Source: an uncultured bacterium (GTDB taxonomy: Bacteria > Desulfobacterota > GWC2-55-46). From it: 64,000 nt of DNA. The stretch covers positions 95,444-159,443 of the forward strand of contig CAJPGC010000014.1 in NCBI GenBank assembly GCA_905339405.1, in the 5' to 3' direction. The notes under the pieces are model-generated. The model made no database searches, was not told the DNA's origin, and saw only the letters and a list, made by a program, of their open reading frames with translations. The translations under genes and the position numbers were made by a program. Positions 54,095-63,133 of this stretch are shown here, piece by piece (the stretch's first letter is position 1; each line of letters starts with the position of its first letter).

Positions 54095-54545
54095 CTCAGA
54101 GTTATGTTTGCACAAGGTGCTTGCTTTTTTCTGAATCTGGCCCTGAAAAATGACTGTCCGCGGACGAAGATTTTTTCGAGTGAGGCCCAAAAGGCCGAGC
54201 TGACCGGCGGTTTTGCAGTTGCTCAAAGGCTTGAAAAGCTTTGGAAATCAAACGCCCCGGAACAACTCACTCCAGGAGGTTCTCCCGGCACTGCGGGGGA
54301 GCGCCCGGCCCACGGCAGAGCGCAAGAGCCGGAATTCCGCTTTCCTTCCTTCAGGAGAGCCCTTCCAGAAGAAAGCCTTTAAGCAATCCTTAATGTCCTC
54401 TAAGGTATTTTTGTTTGTTTATTTCCATCCGGGCAGGCCGGGGACCGCGCCATTTCGGAAATAGCCGTTTTGCGTAATCTAAATCACTTTATTCGTCCGT
54501 GATGTATCTTAATATGACTACAGATTTTTTCAACGGAGGGGTCAA
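54095..54545 (+). other. Long leader or ncRNA region upstream of the cytochrome operon
   Basis: About 450 bases without a credible gene. Short frames exist but have no domain and unlikely composition. There is GC-rich folding potential around 54270-54340 and a hairpin-rich GCCGGGGAC region near 54440, but no clear terminator and no match I can recognise to a c-di-GMP, cobalamin or other riboswitch. It could be a long 5' UTR or a separate small RNA. A second TAATAT at 54510-54515 may give a closer start. Confidence 0.4.
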
Positions 54546-55505
54546 ATGTCTGAAACAGGGTTGGTAGCCGCCGGGGGGCAACAGGAAGAGGCGCTTGCTC
54601 AAAGACCCGTGGAGCGGATGCGCTTCGAGGGCTGGCTCATCTACACGGCCGTGGCAGTCTCTCTTGTCTGCGCTTATGAGTCGCTGGCGCACAGGTTCGT
54701 GCCAGCTGCAAGCTTTCTCAATATGCTGCATTCTGCCGGGATAATGAAGTCGTACCCCATTGGTTACGAGCCTGGCAAGGGCATATGGAGGCTCATGGGC
54801 TGGGTAGGCTCGGGCATGATGCTTTCGATGATGGTGTATACGTTAAGAAAGAGGATGGGCCATTCCTCGCGCCTGGGCTCCATGCGCATGTGGCTCAACT
54901 TCCATATGCTCATGGGCGTCATCGGCCCCATACTCATAACCTTCCATACGACATTCAAGTTCGGCGGCCTCATCGGCACGAGCTACTGGGCAATGGTGGC
55001 GACCGTCCTTTTCGGCGTGCTCGGCAGGTACATATACATACAGATACCCAGGGGCATAACCGGCGCCGAGCTCAGCATGAAGGAGATAGAGTACTCGGCC
55101 GCCGCGATGGACAGGCAGCTTGAAAGCCAGCTCGGCAAAAAAGGGAAGGACCAGAAGGCCATTCGCGACATATTCGACGACGTTACCGAGGTGGACGCCG
55201 GGGAGAGGAACGCCTTCACGACCCTTTTACACATGATGGCGGCCGATTTGAGGAACAGGTTCAAGACCTGGACCCTGAAGAAGACCCTGGTGAACGAATT
55301 CTGTTTCGACGGCCGCACCGCCGGGTACATGGTCACGCTCATTAAAAAGAAGGCCGCCCTCATAAGGAGGAAAAACCTCCTTTCGACGACGCACAGGATA
55401 TTGAGGTACTGGCACGTCATCCATATCCCGCTTGCTATCGTCATGTTCGTCATAATGTTCATACACATAATCGTCTATTTCGTGTTTACGCCGGGTATAC
55501 ACTAA
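54546..55505 (+). CDS. Dihaem cytochrome b-like membrane protein
   Basis: A 319-residue membrane protein with five helices (about 28-50, 84-104, 113-134, 139-160, 288-313). Helix 3 has FHMLMGVIGPILITFH and helix 5 has IHIPLAIVMFVIMFIH. Each gives two His separated by 13 residues (HX13H), the pattern that holds two b haems across a membrane. A charged loop of about 120 residues lies between helices 4 and 5. It probably takes electrons from quinol and passes them to the multihaem cytochrome encoded three bases downstream (inference). GGAGGGG precedes the ATG. Confidence 0.75.
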   Translation: MSETGLVAAGGQQEEALAQRPVERMRFEGWLIYTAVAVSLVCAYESLAHRFVPAASFLNMLHSAGIMKSYPIGYEPGKGIWRLMGWVGSGMMLSMMVYTLRKRMGHSSRLGSMRMWLNFHMLMGVIGPILITFHTTFKFGGLIGTSYWAMVATVLFGVLGRYIYIQIPRGITGAELSMKEIEYSAAAMDRQLESQLGKKGKDQKAIRDIFDDVTEVDAGERNAFTTLLHMMAADLRNRFKTWTLKKTLVNEFCFDGRTAGYMVTLIKKKAALIRRKNLLSTTHRILRYWHVIHIPLAIVMFVIMFIHIIVYFVFTPGIH

Positions 55506-55508
55506 TAA

Positions 55509-58500
55509 ATGGAGTCACAAGCCGTGTCCAAGACTGACCGAGCTCTCACAAACCGCGTACTCTCAACCGCCCTCAAGCTCGTCTTCGTCCTGTTTATGGC
55601 TTCTCTCCTGTCCACCGCGGCAGGGGCGGCCGACAGCAAGGAAGGGATACATACGCTCATAAGCCCGGGTCCCCTGGCGGCCGAGCACGCCAAGTACGAC
55701 GGCATACTCAACTGCACCAAGTGCCACAGGCTCGGCGGCGGCGTCCCTGACAGGTATTGCCTCGACTGCCACGACAAGCTCGATAAACGCATAAAGGAAA
55801 AGAGGGGGCTGCACGCCACCTACAAGGACCCCTGCGCCAAGTGCCACAGCGACCACAAGGGCAGAGGGTTCAAGATGATAACCCTCGAAGAAAAGAAGTT
55901 CGACCACGACAAGACCGAGTACAGGCTCGAGGACAAGCACGCCAAGGTCGAGTGCGCCAAGTGCCACAAGAAAAAGGGCGACTATATGTCCGCGCCCAAG
56001 ACCTGCGTGGGCTGCCATAAGGACGAGCACAAAAAACAGCTCGATCAGGACTGCTCGAAGTGCCACAACATCAAGGGCTGGAAAGACCTCGCCAGGTTCG
56101 ACCACGACAAGGGCTCGGCTTATCCGCTGACGTTGAAGCACAAGGACGTGAAGTGCGCCAAGTGCCACCCGCAGAACAAGTGGAAGCCAATCGCGTTCAA
56201 GAAGTGCGACGACTGCCATAAAGACCCGCATAAGGCCCAGTTCAAGGGGCAGTTGTGCGACGCCTGCCACACGATAAAGGACTGGAAGGCCGACAAGTTC
56301 AAGCACGTCCCGCCCGAGTACAAGGGCTACGCCCTGGACGGGAAGCACCTTACGACCCCGTGCGCGAAGTGCCACGTCAAGGGCGCGTACAAGCCGATAA
56401 AGTCGGCGACCTGCGACGCTCCCGGCTGCCACCCCAACCCTCATAAGAAGCAGTTCGAGGACAAAAAATGCGACGCCTGCCACGTGACAGCGGGCTGGGG
56501 CAAGGACGCCTTCGACCACAACGCGGCTTCCTACAAGGGCTATAAGCTCGAGGGCAAGCACCTTAAGGTGAAATGCGAGGAGTGCCACGCCAAGGGCGTA
56601 TACAAGCCCATAAAGCACAAGTACTGCCTTGACTGCCACAAGGACGAGCACAAGGGGCAGTTCAAGAGCGCGACCTGCGAGTCGTGCCACACCGTGAAGG
56701 ACTGGAAAGAGGAGACATTCGAGCACAACGGCCCCAAATACAGCGGCTACAGGCTCGACGGCAAGCACCTGACGAAGGTGAAGTGCGAGGAGTGCCACGC
56801 CAAGGGCCTCTACAAGCCGATAAAGTACCAGGCCTGCACCGATTGCCACAAGGACGAGCACAAGGACCAGTTCAAGGGCAGGACCTGCGAGTCGTGCCAT
56901 GACACGAAGGACTGGAAGAAGACCTCCTTCGACCATAACTCGCCTTCGTACAAGGGCTACAAGCTCGACGGCAAGCACCTGAAGACCCCCTGCGACAAGT
57001 GCCACATAAACGCCAGGTGGAGGCCGCTGCCGGACGGGTGCCTGAACTGCCACGAGAAAGAGGACGTGCACAAGAAGGAGCTCGGCAACCTGTGCGAGAA
57101 GTGCCACAACACGGCCGACTGGAAGAGGTACACCTTAAACCATACGACCCAGACGAAGTTCCCTCTCATTGGCAAGCACAAGGACACGAAGTGCGACAAG
57201 TGCCACCAGGAGAAGAAAAAGCCGAGGCAGTACAGGACCGGCGAGCTCAAGTGCGACGCCTGCCACAAGGACGTGCACAAGGGCAAGTTCAAGGAGGAGT
57301 GCCAGAGCTGCCATAACCAGTTCGACTGGATCCCGAAGAGGTACGACCACACGAAAAAGACCGGGTACCCGCTCTCTGGCGTCCACGAGTCGACCACCTG
57401 CGGCAGCTGCCACAGGGCAAGCGACTACAAGATGACGAAGAAAAAGTGCTTCGAGTGCCACAGGGACCCGCACGACAACCAGTTCGGCAGGGTGGAGTGT
57501 TCCCAGTGCCACACGCAGGCTTCGTGGAGCCCCATGCAGTTCAAGCACGCGGGCACGAGCTACCCGCTCGCGGGGGCCCACAAGGCCGCCCAGTGCGCCG
57601 AGTGCCACAAGGGCGGCAACTTCAGGAACACGTCGACCATATGCGCCAACTGCCATCTGGACGATTACACCGCCGCCCCCTCCCATATATCAAAGGGCTA
57701 CGGGACCAAATGCTCTAGCTGCCATACGGAGACCTTGACGACCTGGTCTTTCAAGCACCCGGGAGGGACGACCGGCTGCGCCTCGTGCCATCTCGCGAAA
57801 AGGCCGGCGACCCATACGGCCAATACGGTGAAGTTCCCGAACGTCTGTGAGACCTGCCATAAGTTCCCCGCGTGGAAGCCGTCGATATTCAACCACTCGG
57901 CGAAGACCAACTGCTCGACCTGCCACGGCGCGCAGAAACCGGCGACCCACGCGAACACGGCGAAGTACCCGTCAACCTGCGACACCTGCCACAAGTACCC
58001 GTCGTGGACGGCTGTCACTTTCAGCCACACGTCGGCGACGAACTGCTCCGCCTGCCACGGCGCGCAAACGCCCGCTACCCATAAGGCCAACGTGTCGAAG
58101 TACCCGGTTACCTGCGAGAAGTGCCACAAGTACCCGGCGTGGACGCCGTCCACCTTCAACCATACGTCTGCCACGAACTGTTCGAGCTGCCACCTGTCGC
58201 AGCGTTCCTCTACCCACACGGCCAATGCGACGAAGTACCCGACGGTCTGCGAGCAGTGCCACAAATATCCGGCCTGGAACACGGTAACGCACGTGGTAAC
58301 GACGGCGAACTGCTCGAGCTGCCATCTCTCGCAGCGCCCGGCCACGCACACGGCCAACCCGACGAAGTACCCGGCGACCTGTGAGAAGTGCCATAAGTAC
58401 ACTACTCCGTGGACAACGGCAACGCACGTAGTCACCACGACGAATTGTTCGAGCTGTCACCTTTCGCAGCGCCCGGCCACGCACACGGCCAACCCGGCGA

Positions 58501-60239
58501 AGTACCCGGCGGCCTGCGAACAGTGCCATAAATACACTACCCCGTGGACAACGACGGCTTCGCACATCGTCACCACGACTAACTGCTCGAGCTGCCATCT
58601 TTCACAGCGTCCGGCCACGCACACGGCCAACCCGGCGAAATATCCGACGACCTGCGAGCAGTGCCACAAGTACACTTCTCCGTGGACAACGGCAACGCAC
58701 GTAGTCACCACGACTAACTGTTCGAGCTGCCACCTCTCGCAGCGTCCGGCCACGCACACGGCCAACACGACGAAGTACCCGACGACCTGCGAGCAGTGCC
58801 ACAAGTACACTACTCCGTGGACAACGACTGCTTCGCACATCGTTACCACTACGAACTGCTCGAGCTGCCACCTCTCGCAGCGCCCGGCCACTCACACGGC
58901 CAATACGACGAAGTACCCGGCGACCTGCGAGCAGTGCCACAAGTACACTACCCCGTGGACAACGGCAACGCACGTAGTCACGACGGCTAATTGCTCGAAC
59001 TGCCACCTCTCGCAGCGTCCGGCCACTCACACGGCCAATACGACGAAGTATCCGACGACTTGCGAGAAGTGTCACAAGTACACTACTCCGTGGACCACGG
59101 TAACGCATGTAGTGGCCACGACGAACTGCTCGAGCTGCCATCTGTCGCAGCGCCCGGCAACCCATACGGCGAACACGGCGAAGTACCCGGCAGTTTGCGA
59201 GCAGTGCCATAAGTACACTACCCCCTGGACCACCGCGACGCACCCGTCGACAACATCGACCTGCTCGACGTGCCACCTCTCGCAGAGGCCTTCGACTCAT
59301 ACGGCGAACCCGGCCGTCTATACGAACACGTGCTCTGCCTGTCACACGTACCCCTCGTGGGCCAACGCGAAGGTGAACCATACGACCCTGACTACGAATT
59401 GTTCGTCGTGCCACCTTTCGCAGAGGCCTTCCACGCATACGGCGAACACGGCGAAGTACCCGACCGTATGCGAACAGTGCCACAAGTACCCGGCGTGGGT
59501 CCCGGCAACGCACCCGTCGACGACGTCGACCTGTTCGAGCTGCCATCTCTCGCAGAGGCCTTCGACGCATACGGCTAACCCGGCGGTTTATTCGAACACC
59601 TGCTCGGTCTGCCACAAGTACCCGGTCTGGGCGACGGTGACGGTGAACCATTCGACGTTGACGGCGAATTGTTCCGCCTGCCACCTGACCGACAGGCCTT
59701 CCACGCACACGGCGAACACGCAGAAGTTCCCGACCGTCTGCGAGCAGTGCCACAGGTACCCGTCATGGGCCACGGCGACGCACCCGGGGACGACCTCGAC
59801 CTGTTCGACCTGCCATATGTCGCAAAGGCCCGCGTCTCACGTGAGCAACCCGTCGGCGTACCCGAATACCTGCTCGTCGTGCCATAAGTACCCGACGTGG
59901 GCCGCGACCTCGTTCACGCACACGAGTACGACAACGAACTGCCAGACGTGCCATCTGGCCAAGTACCCGGCGCAGCACACGCAGTTCAATTCAAGGTTCG
60001 GCCAGATATGCGCCAACTGCCATACGTACCCCGTGTGGTCGACATATAAAGCCTTCAGCCATACGTTCAGCACCTTCCCGACGAACCACGAGGGCTTCAC
60101 CAGGTGCTCGGACTGCCACCCTGCGAAGAACTACGGCAACAAGGGCGGCTGCATAGAATGCCATACCGCAAGGGGCAAGAAGGTCCATAAGGTGAACACA
60201 AACGCCGGGTGTCTCAACTGCCACCCGAGAGGTACTTAA
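55509..60239 (+). CDS. Giant exported multihaem c-type cytochrome (66 CXXCH plus one CX4CH)
   Basis: A 1576-residue protein with a signal peptide ending near TAAGAADS. By hand count it has 66 CXXCH motifs and one CX4CH (CDAPGCH near residue 302), a haem about every 23 residues. Residues 60-755 are Lys-rich with motifs such as CHKDEHK and GYKLDGKHL. Residues 755-1510 are Thr/Ser-rich tandem units of 43-46 residues, each with two haem sites (NCSSCHLSQRP, CEQCHKYTTPW) and extra His for bis-His ligation. Three haem motifs close the protein. No other domain is visible. A GTG at 55524 with GGAG upstream is an alternative start. It may act as a long periplasmic electron wire (inference). Confidence 0.95.
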   Translation: MESQAVSKTDRALTNRVLSTALKLVFVLFMASLLSTAAGAADSKEGIHTLISPGPLAAEHAKYDGILNCTKCHRLGGGVPDRYCLDCHDKLDKRIKEKRGLHATYKDPCAKCHSDHKGRGFKMITLEEKKFDHDKTEYRLEDKHAKVECAKCHKKKGDYMSAPKTCVGCHKDEHKKQLDQDCSKCHNIKGWKDLARFDHDKGSAYPLTLKHKDVKCAKCHPQNKWKPIAFKKCDDCHKDPHKAQFKGQLCDACHTIKDWKADKFKHVPPEYKGYALDGKHLTTPCAKCHVKGAYKPIKSATCDAPGCHPNPHKKQFEDKKCDACHVTAGWGKDAFDHNAASYKGYKLEGKHLKVKCEECHAKGVYKPIKHKYCLDCHKDEHKGQFKSATCESCHTVKDWKEETFEHNGPKYSGYRLDGKHLTKVKCEECHAKGLYKPIKYQACTDCHKDEHKDQFKGRTCESCHDTKDWKKTSFDHNSPSYKGYKLDGKHLKTPCDKCHINARWRPLPDGCLNCHEKEDVHKKELGNLCEKCHNTADWKRYTLNHTTQTKFPLIGKHKDTKCDKCHQEKKKPRQYRTGELKCDACHKDVHKGKFKEECQSCHNQFDWIPKRYDHTKKTGYPLSGVHESTTCGSCHRASDYKMTKKKCFECHRDPHDNQFGRVECSQCHTQASWSPMQFKHAGTSYPLAGAHKAAQCAECHKGGNFRNTSTICANCHLDDYTAAPSHISKGYGTKCSSCHTETLTTWSFKHPGGTTGCASCHLAKRPATHTANTVKFPNVCETCHKFPAWKPSIFNHSAKTNCSTCHGAQKPATHANTAKYPSTCDTCHKYPSWTAVTFSHTSATNCSACHGAQTPATHKANVSKYPVTCEKCHKYPAWTPSTFNHTSATNCSSCHLSQRSSTHTANATKYPTVCEQCHKYPAWNTVTHVVTTANCSSCHLSQRPATHTANPTKYPATCEKCHKYTTPWTTATHVVTTTNCSSCHLSQRPATHTANPAKYPAACEQCHKYTTPWTTTASHIVTTTNCSSCHLSQRPATHTANPAKYPTTCEQCHKYTSPWTTATHVVTTTNCSSCHLSQRPATHTANTTKYPTTCEQCHKYTTPWTTTASHIVTTTNCSSCHLSQRPATHTANTTKYPATCEQCHKYTTPWTTATHVVTTANCSNCHLSQRPATHTANTTKYPTTCEKCHKYTTPWTTVTHVVATTNCSSCHLSQRPATHTANTAKYPAVCEQCHKYTTPWTTATHPSTTSTCSTCHLSQRPSTHTANPAVYTNTCSACHTYPSWANAKVNHTTLTTNCSSCHLSQRPSTHTANTAKYPTVCEQCHKYPAWVPATHPSTTSTCSSCHLSQRPSTHTANPAVYSNTCSVCHKYPVWATVTVNHSTLTANCSACHLTDRPSTHTANTQKFPTVCEQCHRYPSWATATHPGTTSTCSTCHMSQRPASHVSNPSAYPNTCSSCHKYPTWAATSFTHTSTTTNCQTCHLAKYPAQHTQFNSRFGQICANCHTYPVWSTYKAFSHTFSTFPTNHEGFTRCSDCHPAKNYGNKGGCIECHTARGKKVHKVNTNAGCLNCHPRGT
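57775..60040 (+). repeat. Tandem coding repeats, 17 two-haem units of about 135 bp
   Basis: From the GCASCH motif to NCQTCH/CANCH the gene is made of 17 successive units of 129-138 bp. Units between about 58170 and 59300 are nearly identical in DNA, including third positions (CTCGCAGCG, CGGCCACGCACACGGCCAA and CACTACCCCGTGGACAACG recur). This shows recent duplication or gene conversion inside the gene. Confidence 0.9.
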
Positions 60240-60251
60240 AAGAAAGGCGTC

Positions 60252-61481
60252 ATGAGAAGGCATAGATACTTTTTTGCGATGCTGGCATTGACCCTGCCTG
60301 TCTTGACGGCGGCGCCCTCCTCGGCCGCCGAGCTGGGCGGCATGGTTTCGTTCGAAGACTTCTATTCGAGCGACTCGGGGGCCGGGAGCAGGCATTCGGT
60401 CTCCGGCAGGGTAAAGCTCGACGTCACCAAGTTCGGCCCCTCCGGCAAGCTCGGCTTCCACTTCGACGGCAGGCAGAGGTTCGACCTCTCGGGCGAGAGC
60501 GGGACATCGAGCAAGGAGGGGAGAATTGACCTGGCGCACCTGGAGTACACGAGCACGAGCCTTTACCTCTCGGTCGGCAGGCTCTGGCCCAAGGACATGC
60601 CCATAGAGGTGGTCGACGGGCTCAACGTGGTCTTCCAGGGCTCGAAAGCAGGTGTGGGAGCCTTCGCGGGCCTCCGCCCGAACCCGTACAGCCAGTCTAC
60701 TACGGTCGACTACACCACGGCCGGTCTTTATACGACTTACGCGAGCGAGAAACTCAACGGGGCCGCCGCCTTCGTGCACAACGGTTTCAAGGGCAAGACT
60801 GACAGGCAGTACATCTACGGGTACGGCACCTGGACGCCGCGCCCGTCTCTTTTCGCCTTCGGCAACGTCACTGCCGACCTTTCCCCGGCCGGGAAGCTCA
60901 GCCTCACGAACCTCATAGCCGAGCTTACATGGAGGCCGGACGACATCAAGAGCTTCACTTTCGGCTACAACCAGTTCAGGGCTTTCAAGTTCTACGCTTC
61001 GACTCTTTTCGCGGACATAGACGACAGCCGCCAGGACGCCTGGTACCTTGGCGCGAGCTACAGGCTCAATCCCCAGTACATGGTCTACGGCAGGGTCGAG
61101 ATGCAAAAGAGGTACTTCCCGTCCCTCGAGAGCGAACAGAACGATATGCTGAGCTACAGGGCAGGCGTAAGCGGGGACAACCTTTTCGGCACTGGCGTTG
61201 CCGCGAACTTGAGCGCGTCCATCACCGACAGCTACGGCTCCGAGTACACGGCGTACAGCTTCGACATGAGCAGGATGTTCGGCGAGTCAATACAGGTCAT
61301 CCTCAACGGCTCCTACACCGAGAGCGTATACGGGTCGGAACCGGCCGGAGAGGCGTTAAGCTACGGCGGGTCGGTCTACTACATGGCGAGGAGATATAAC
61401 TTCTCACTTACGCTCGACAGGGAACAGGGAACCGATTATACGAGCGACAGGCTCCTTACGAGGCTGAGCTTCAACCTCTAA
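60252..61481 (+). CDS. Outer-membrane beta-barrel protein of the cytochrome cluster
   Basis: A 409-residue exported protein. The signal peptide is cleaved near PSSAAELGG. The rest alternates polar and hydrophobic residues with many Tyr, Gly and Ser, in strands such as LDVTKFGPSGKLGFHFDGRQ, SLYLSVGRLWP and DAWYLGASYRLNPQYMVYGRVE, and it ends LTRLSFNL, a typical barrel end. I estimate 16-18 strands. MtrB-type conduit barrels are longer (about 700 residues), so this is a different, shorter barrel. It starts 12 bases after the giant cytochrome, which suggests an electron-conduit or anchoring role. Confidence 0.8.
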   Translation: MRRHRYFFAMLALTLPVLTAAPSSAAELGGMVSFEDFYSSDSGAGSRHSVSGRVKLDVTKFGPSGKLGFHFDGRQRFDLSGESGTSSKEGRIDLAHLEYTSTSLYLSVGRLWPKDMPIEVVDGLNVVFQGSKAGVGAFAGLRPNPYSQSTTVDYTTAGLYTTYASEKLNGAAAFVHNGFKGKTDRQYIYGYGTWTPRPSLFAFGNVTADLSPAGKLSLTNLIAELTWRPDDIKSFTFGYNQFRAFKFYASTLFADIDDSRQDAWYLGASYRLNPQYMVYGRVEMQKRYFPSLESEQNDMLSYRAGVSGDNLFGTGVAANLSASITDSYGSEYTAYSFDMSRMFGESIQVILNGSYTESVYGSEPAGEALSYGGSVYYMARRYNFSLTLDREQGTDYTSDRLLTRLSFNL

Positions 61482-61502
61482 GGCGTCCTCTGAAAAATAT
61501 GA

Positions 61503-61539
61503 AGAGGCAGCTCCCGGAATGGGGCTGCCTCTTTTTTTT
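61503..61539. terminator. Terminator between barrel gene and oxidoreductase gene
   Basis: AGAGGCAGC...GCTGCCTCT hairpin followed by a run of T, between two converging genes. It ends the three-gene cytochrome operon. Confidence 0.88.
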
Positions 61540-61554
61540 ATCGCCGGATAATTC

Positions 61555-62952
61555 TTATCTCGTGCCGAACTTCTTTTCTACCCTTACGCCGATTCCGCGC
61601 AGGAAATCATTGGGCAGCTCTCCACCGGCGAAGATGTAGACGAAGTCGTTCGGGATTGCCGAAAGCTTCCCGTCCAGGTCTATCTGGACCTCTTTCGCCT
61701 TTATCTCCTTGAGGTTCGATTTCAGGTGGAGCGTGAGCTGCCTGGCTGCAAGGGCCTTATCGAGCCGCTCCCTGTTGCCGGGTTTTATCCTCGAAAGCGC
61801 ATCCCCCCTGTAGGAGAGGGTGACCTTGTTGCCGCACGAGGAAAGGGCCATGGCCGCCTCCACGGCGCTGTCGCCGCCGCCTACGACTACGATATTGCAG
61901 GCCTTGTGCTGCTCCGGGTCAAGGAGGCTGTAGCTTACTTTTGAGAGCTCTTCGCCGGGCACGCCGAGCTTTCTCGGGGTGCCCCTCCTGCCGATGGCGA
62001 GGACGACCGTCTTCGAGAGGTACTCGCCCTTGCTGGTCGTGACCTTGAAAGTGCCGCCGTTCTCCTCGAGGGCGGTCATCTTCTCGTTGGTGTTTATTTT
62101 AAGCCCGGAGCCATCTATTATGCCGAGGAAGAGCTCGAGGAGCGCTTCCTTTGTCGTCTCCTTGAACTTTATCTTGCCGTGCAACGGCACGTCCATGGGC
62201 TGGGTCATCACTATCTTGTGCCTGGGGTAATTGAGGATGGTGCCGCCGACGCCGCCCTGCTCGATGGTGACGAACTTGAGCCCGGCCTTCATCGCCGCAA
62301 GTGAAGCGCCTATTCCGGCCGGGCCGGCGCCAACTATGAGGACGTCGTAGGTGCCGTCCGGCTTCCGCTGTTTCTCCTTGAGGAAGCAGCTGATGTACTC
62401 GACGGCCTGTCTGCCCTGGGTGATGGCGTTCCTCACGAGACCCATTCCGCCCAGCTCGCCCGCTATGAAGACCCCCTTGACGTTCGTCTCGAAGTCGGTG
62501 GTCACATAGGGTATGTCAACGCCGCGCTTCTCGTTGCCGAAGACCAGCGTTATCGCCCCGACCGGGCAGGCAGCGGCGCATGCGCCGTGGCCGACGCAGT
62601 GAGAGGCGTTGATGAGAGAGCCCCTTCCTGATATGAGCCCCAGGACGTCATGCTGCGGGCAGGCCTTCACGCAGGCGCTGCTGCCTATGCACACGGCAGG
62701 GTCTATCTTCGGGTGAAGAGTCGTAGGCTCCTCGGCAAGCCCGAACTCGACGGCCTTTTTGAGCTTTGCTTTGGACTTCCGGGATTTTTTCCCGTAGAAG
62801 TAGACGTATATGAGGATTGCGAGCGCTACTATGAGCGTCGAGAGAAGGCTTACCAGTTTCGTTACCTCCGGTATTTTTCTTAGCCCGGCGGCCTTGGCCG
62901 CTGTCATGGGGGCGTTACCAGCTATTTTAAATCTTTCCCGGGCGGACTTCAA
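61555..62952 (-). CDS. Membrane-anchored FAD/NAD oxidoreductase with ferredoxin-like domain
   Basis: A 465-residue protein. One membrane helix (about 33-54) is followed by a ferredoxin-like region with CIGSSACVKACP and CVGHGACAAACP. A thioredoxin-reductase-type fold follows with VLIVGAGPAGIGASLAAMKAG (FAD), VVVGGGDSAVEAAMALSS (NAD(P)) and a final GGELPNDFL FAD motif; the redox CxxC of thioredoxin reductase is absent. In both ferredoxin motifs the second Cys is replaced (Ser, His). The start is a TTG at 62952; an ATG 15 codons later is possible. The protein may move electrons between NAD(P)H and a membrane or cytochrome partner (inference). Confidence 0.85.
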   Translation of the reverse strand: MKSARERFKIAGNAPMTAAKAAGLRKIPEVTKLVSLLSTLIVALAILIYVYFYGKKSRKSKAKLKKAVEFGLAEEPTTLHPKIDPAVCIGSSACVKACPQHDVLGLISGRGSLINASHCVGHGACAAACPVGAITLVFGNEKRGVDIPYVTTDFETNVKGVFIAGELGGMGLVRNAITQGRQAVEYISCFLKEKQRKPDGTYDVLIVGAGPAGIGASLAAMKAGLKFVTIEQGGVGGTILNYPRHKIVMTQPMDVPLHGKIKFKETTKEALLELFLGIIDGSGLKINTNEKMTALEENGGTFKVTTSKGEYLSKTVVLAIGRRGTPRKLGVPGEELSKVSYSLLDPEQHKACNIVVVGGGDSAVEAAMALSSCGNKVTLSYRGDALSRIKPGNRERLDKALAARQLTLHLKSNLKEIKAKEVQIDLDGKLSAIPNDFVYIFAGGELPNDFLRGIGVRVEKKFGTR

Positions 62953-63080
62953 AGACCTTTTTGCGCCCCTTTTTTATGAGATTGACTTTTATGGGCATTT
63001 TGGGTAAGCTTTATAGCTCCTAAACCCCCTGATAGACCGTAAGTGTCCGTTTTAAATGGAATAAAAATTACCCGATAGGT

Positions 63081-63086
63081 TATAAT
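63081..63086 (+). promoter_or_regulatory. -10 box of the aconitase gene
   Basis: TATAAT 48 bases before the GTG start in the 181-bp divergent gap; the -35 region is poor (GGAATA), so an activator may be involved. Nothing else is recognisable in the gap. Confidence 0.45.
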
Positions 63087-63133
63087 AGCTTTTCAAGGCG
63101 CATATAACAACCCCCCCAATAAGGAGGATTATC

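Noticed and set aside
54270..54350. c-di-GMP riboswitch upstream of the cytochrome genes
   Set aside because: I looked for the conserved core of the GEMM motif, including its GACGCAAAGCC-like element, and did not find it.
54104..54464. Two short plus-strand frames in the cytochrome leader
   Set aside because: They overlap each other in different frames, have no ribosome-binding site or domain, and composition resembles translated noncoding DNA.
55563..57107. Long open frame on the minus strand under the giant cytochrome
   Set aside because: Low-complexity Val/Leu/Ala/Arg product caused by reading the repetitive haem motifs backwards; no ribosome-binding site or known domain.
57775..60040. 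CRISPR-like regular repeats
   Set aside because: Period of about 135 bp, in frame inside one long reading frame, each unit encoding two haem motifs; there are no unique spacers and no cas genes.
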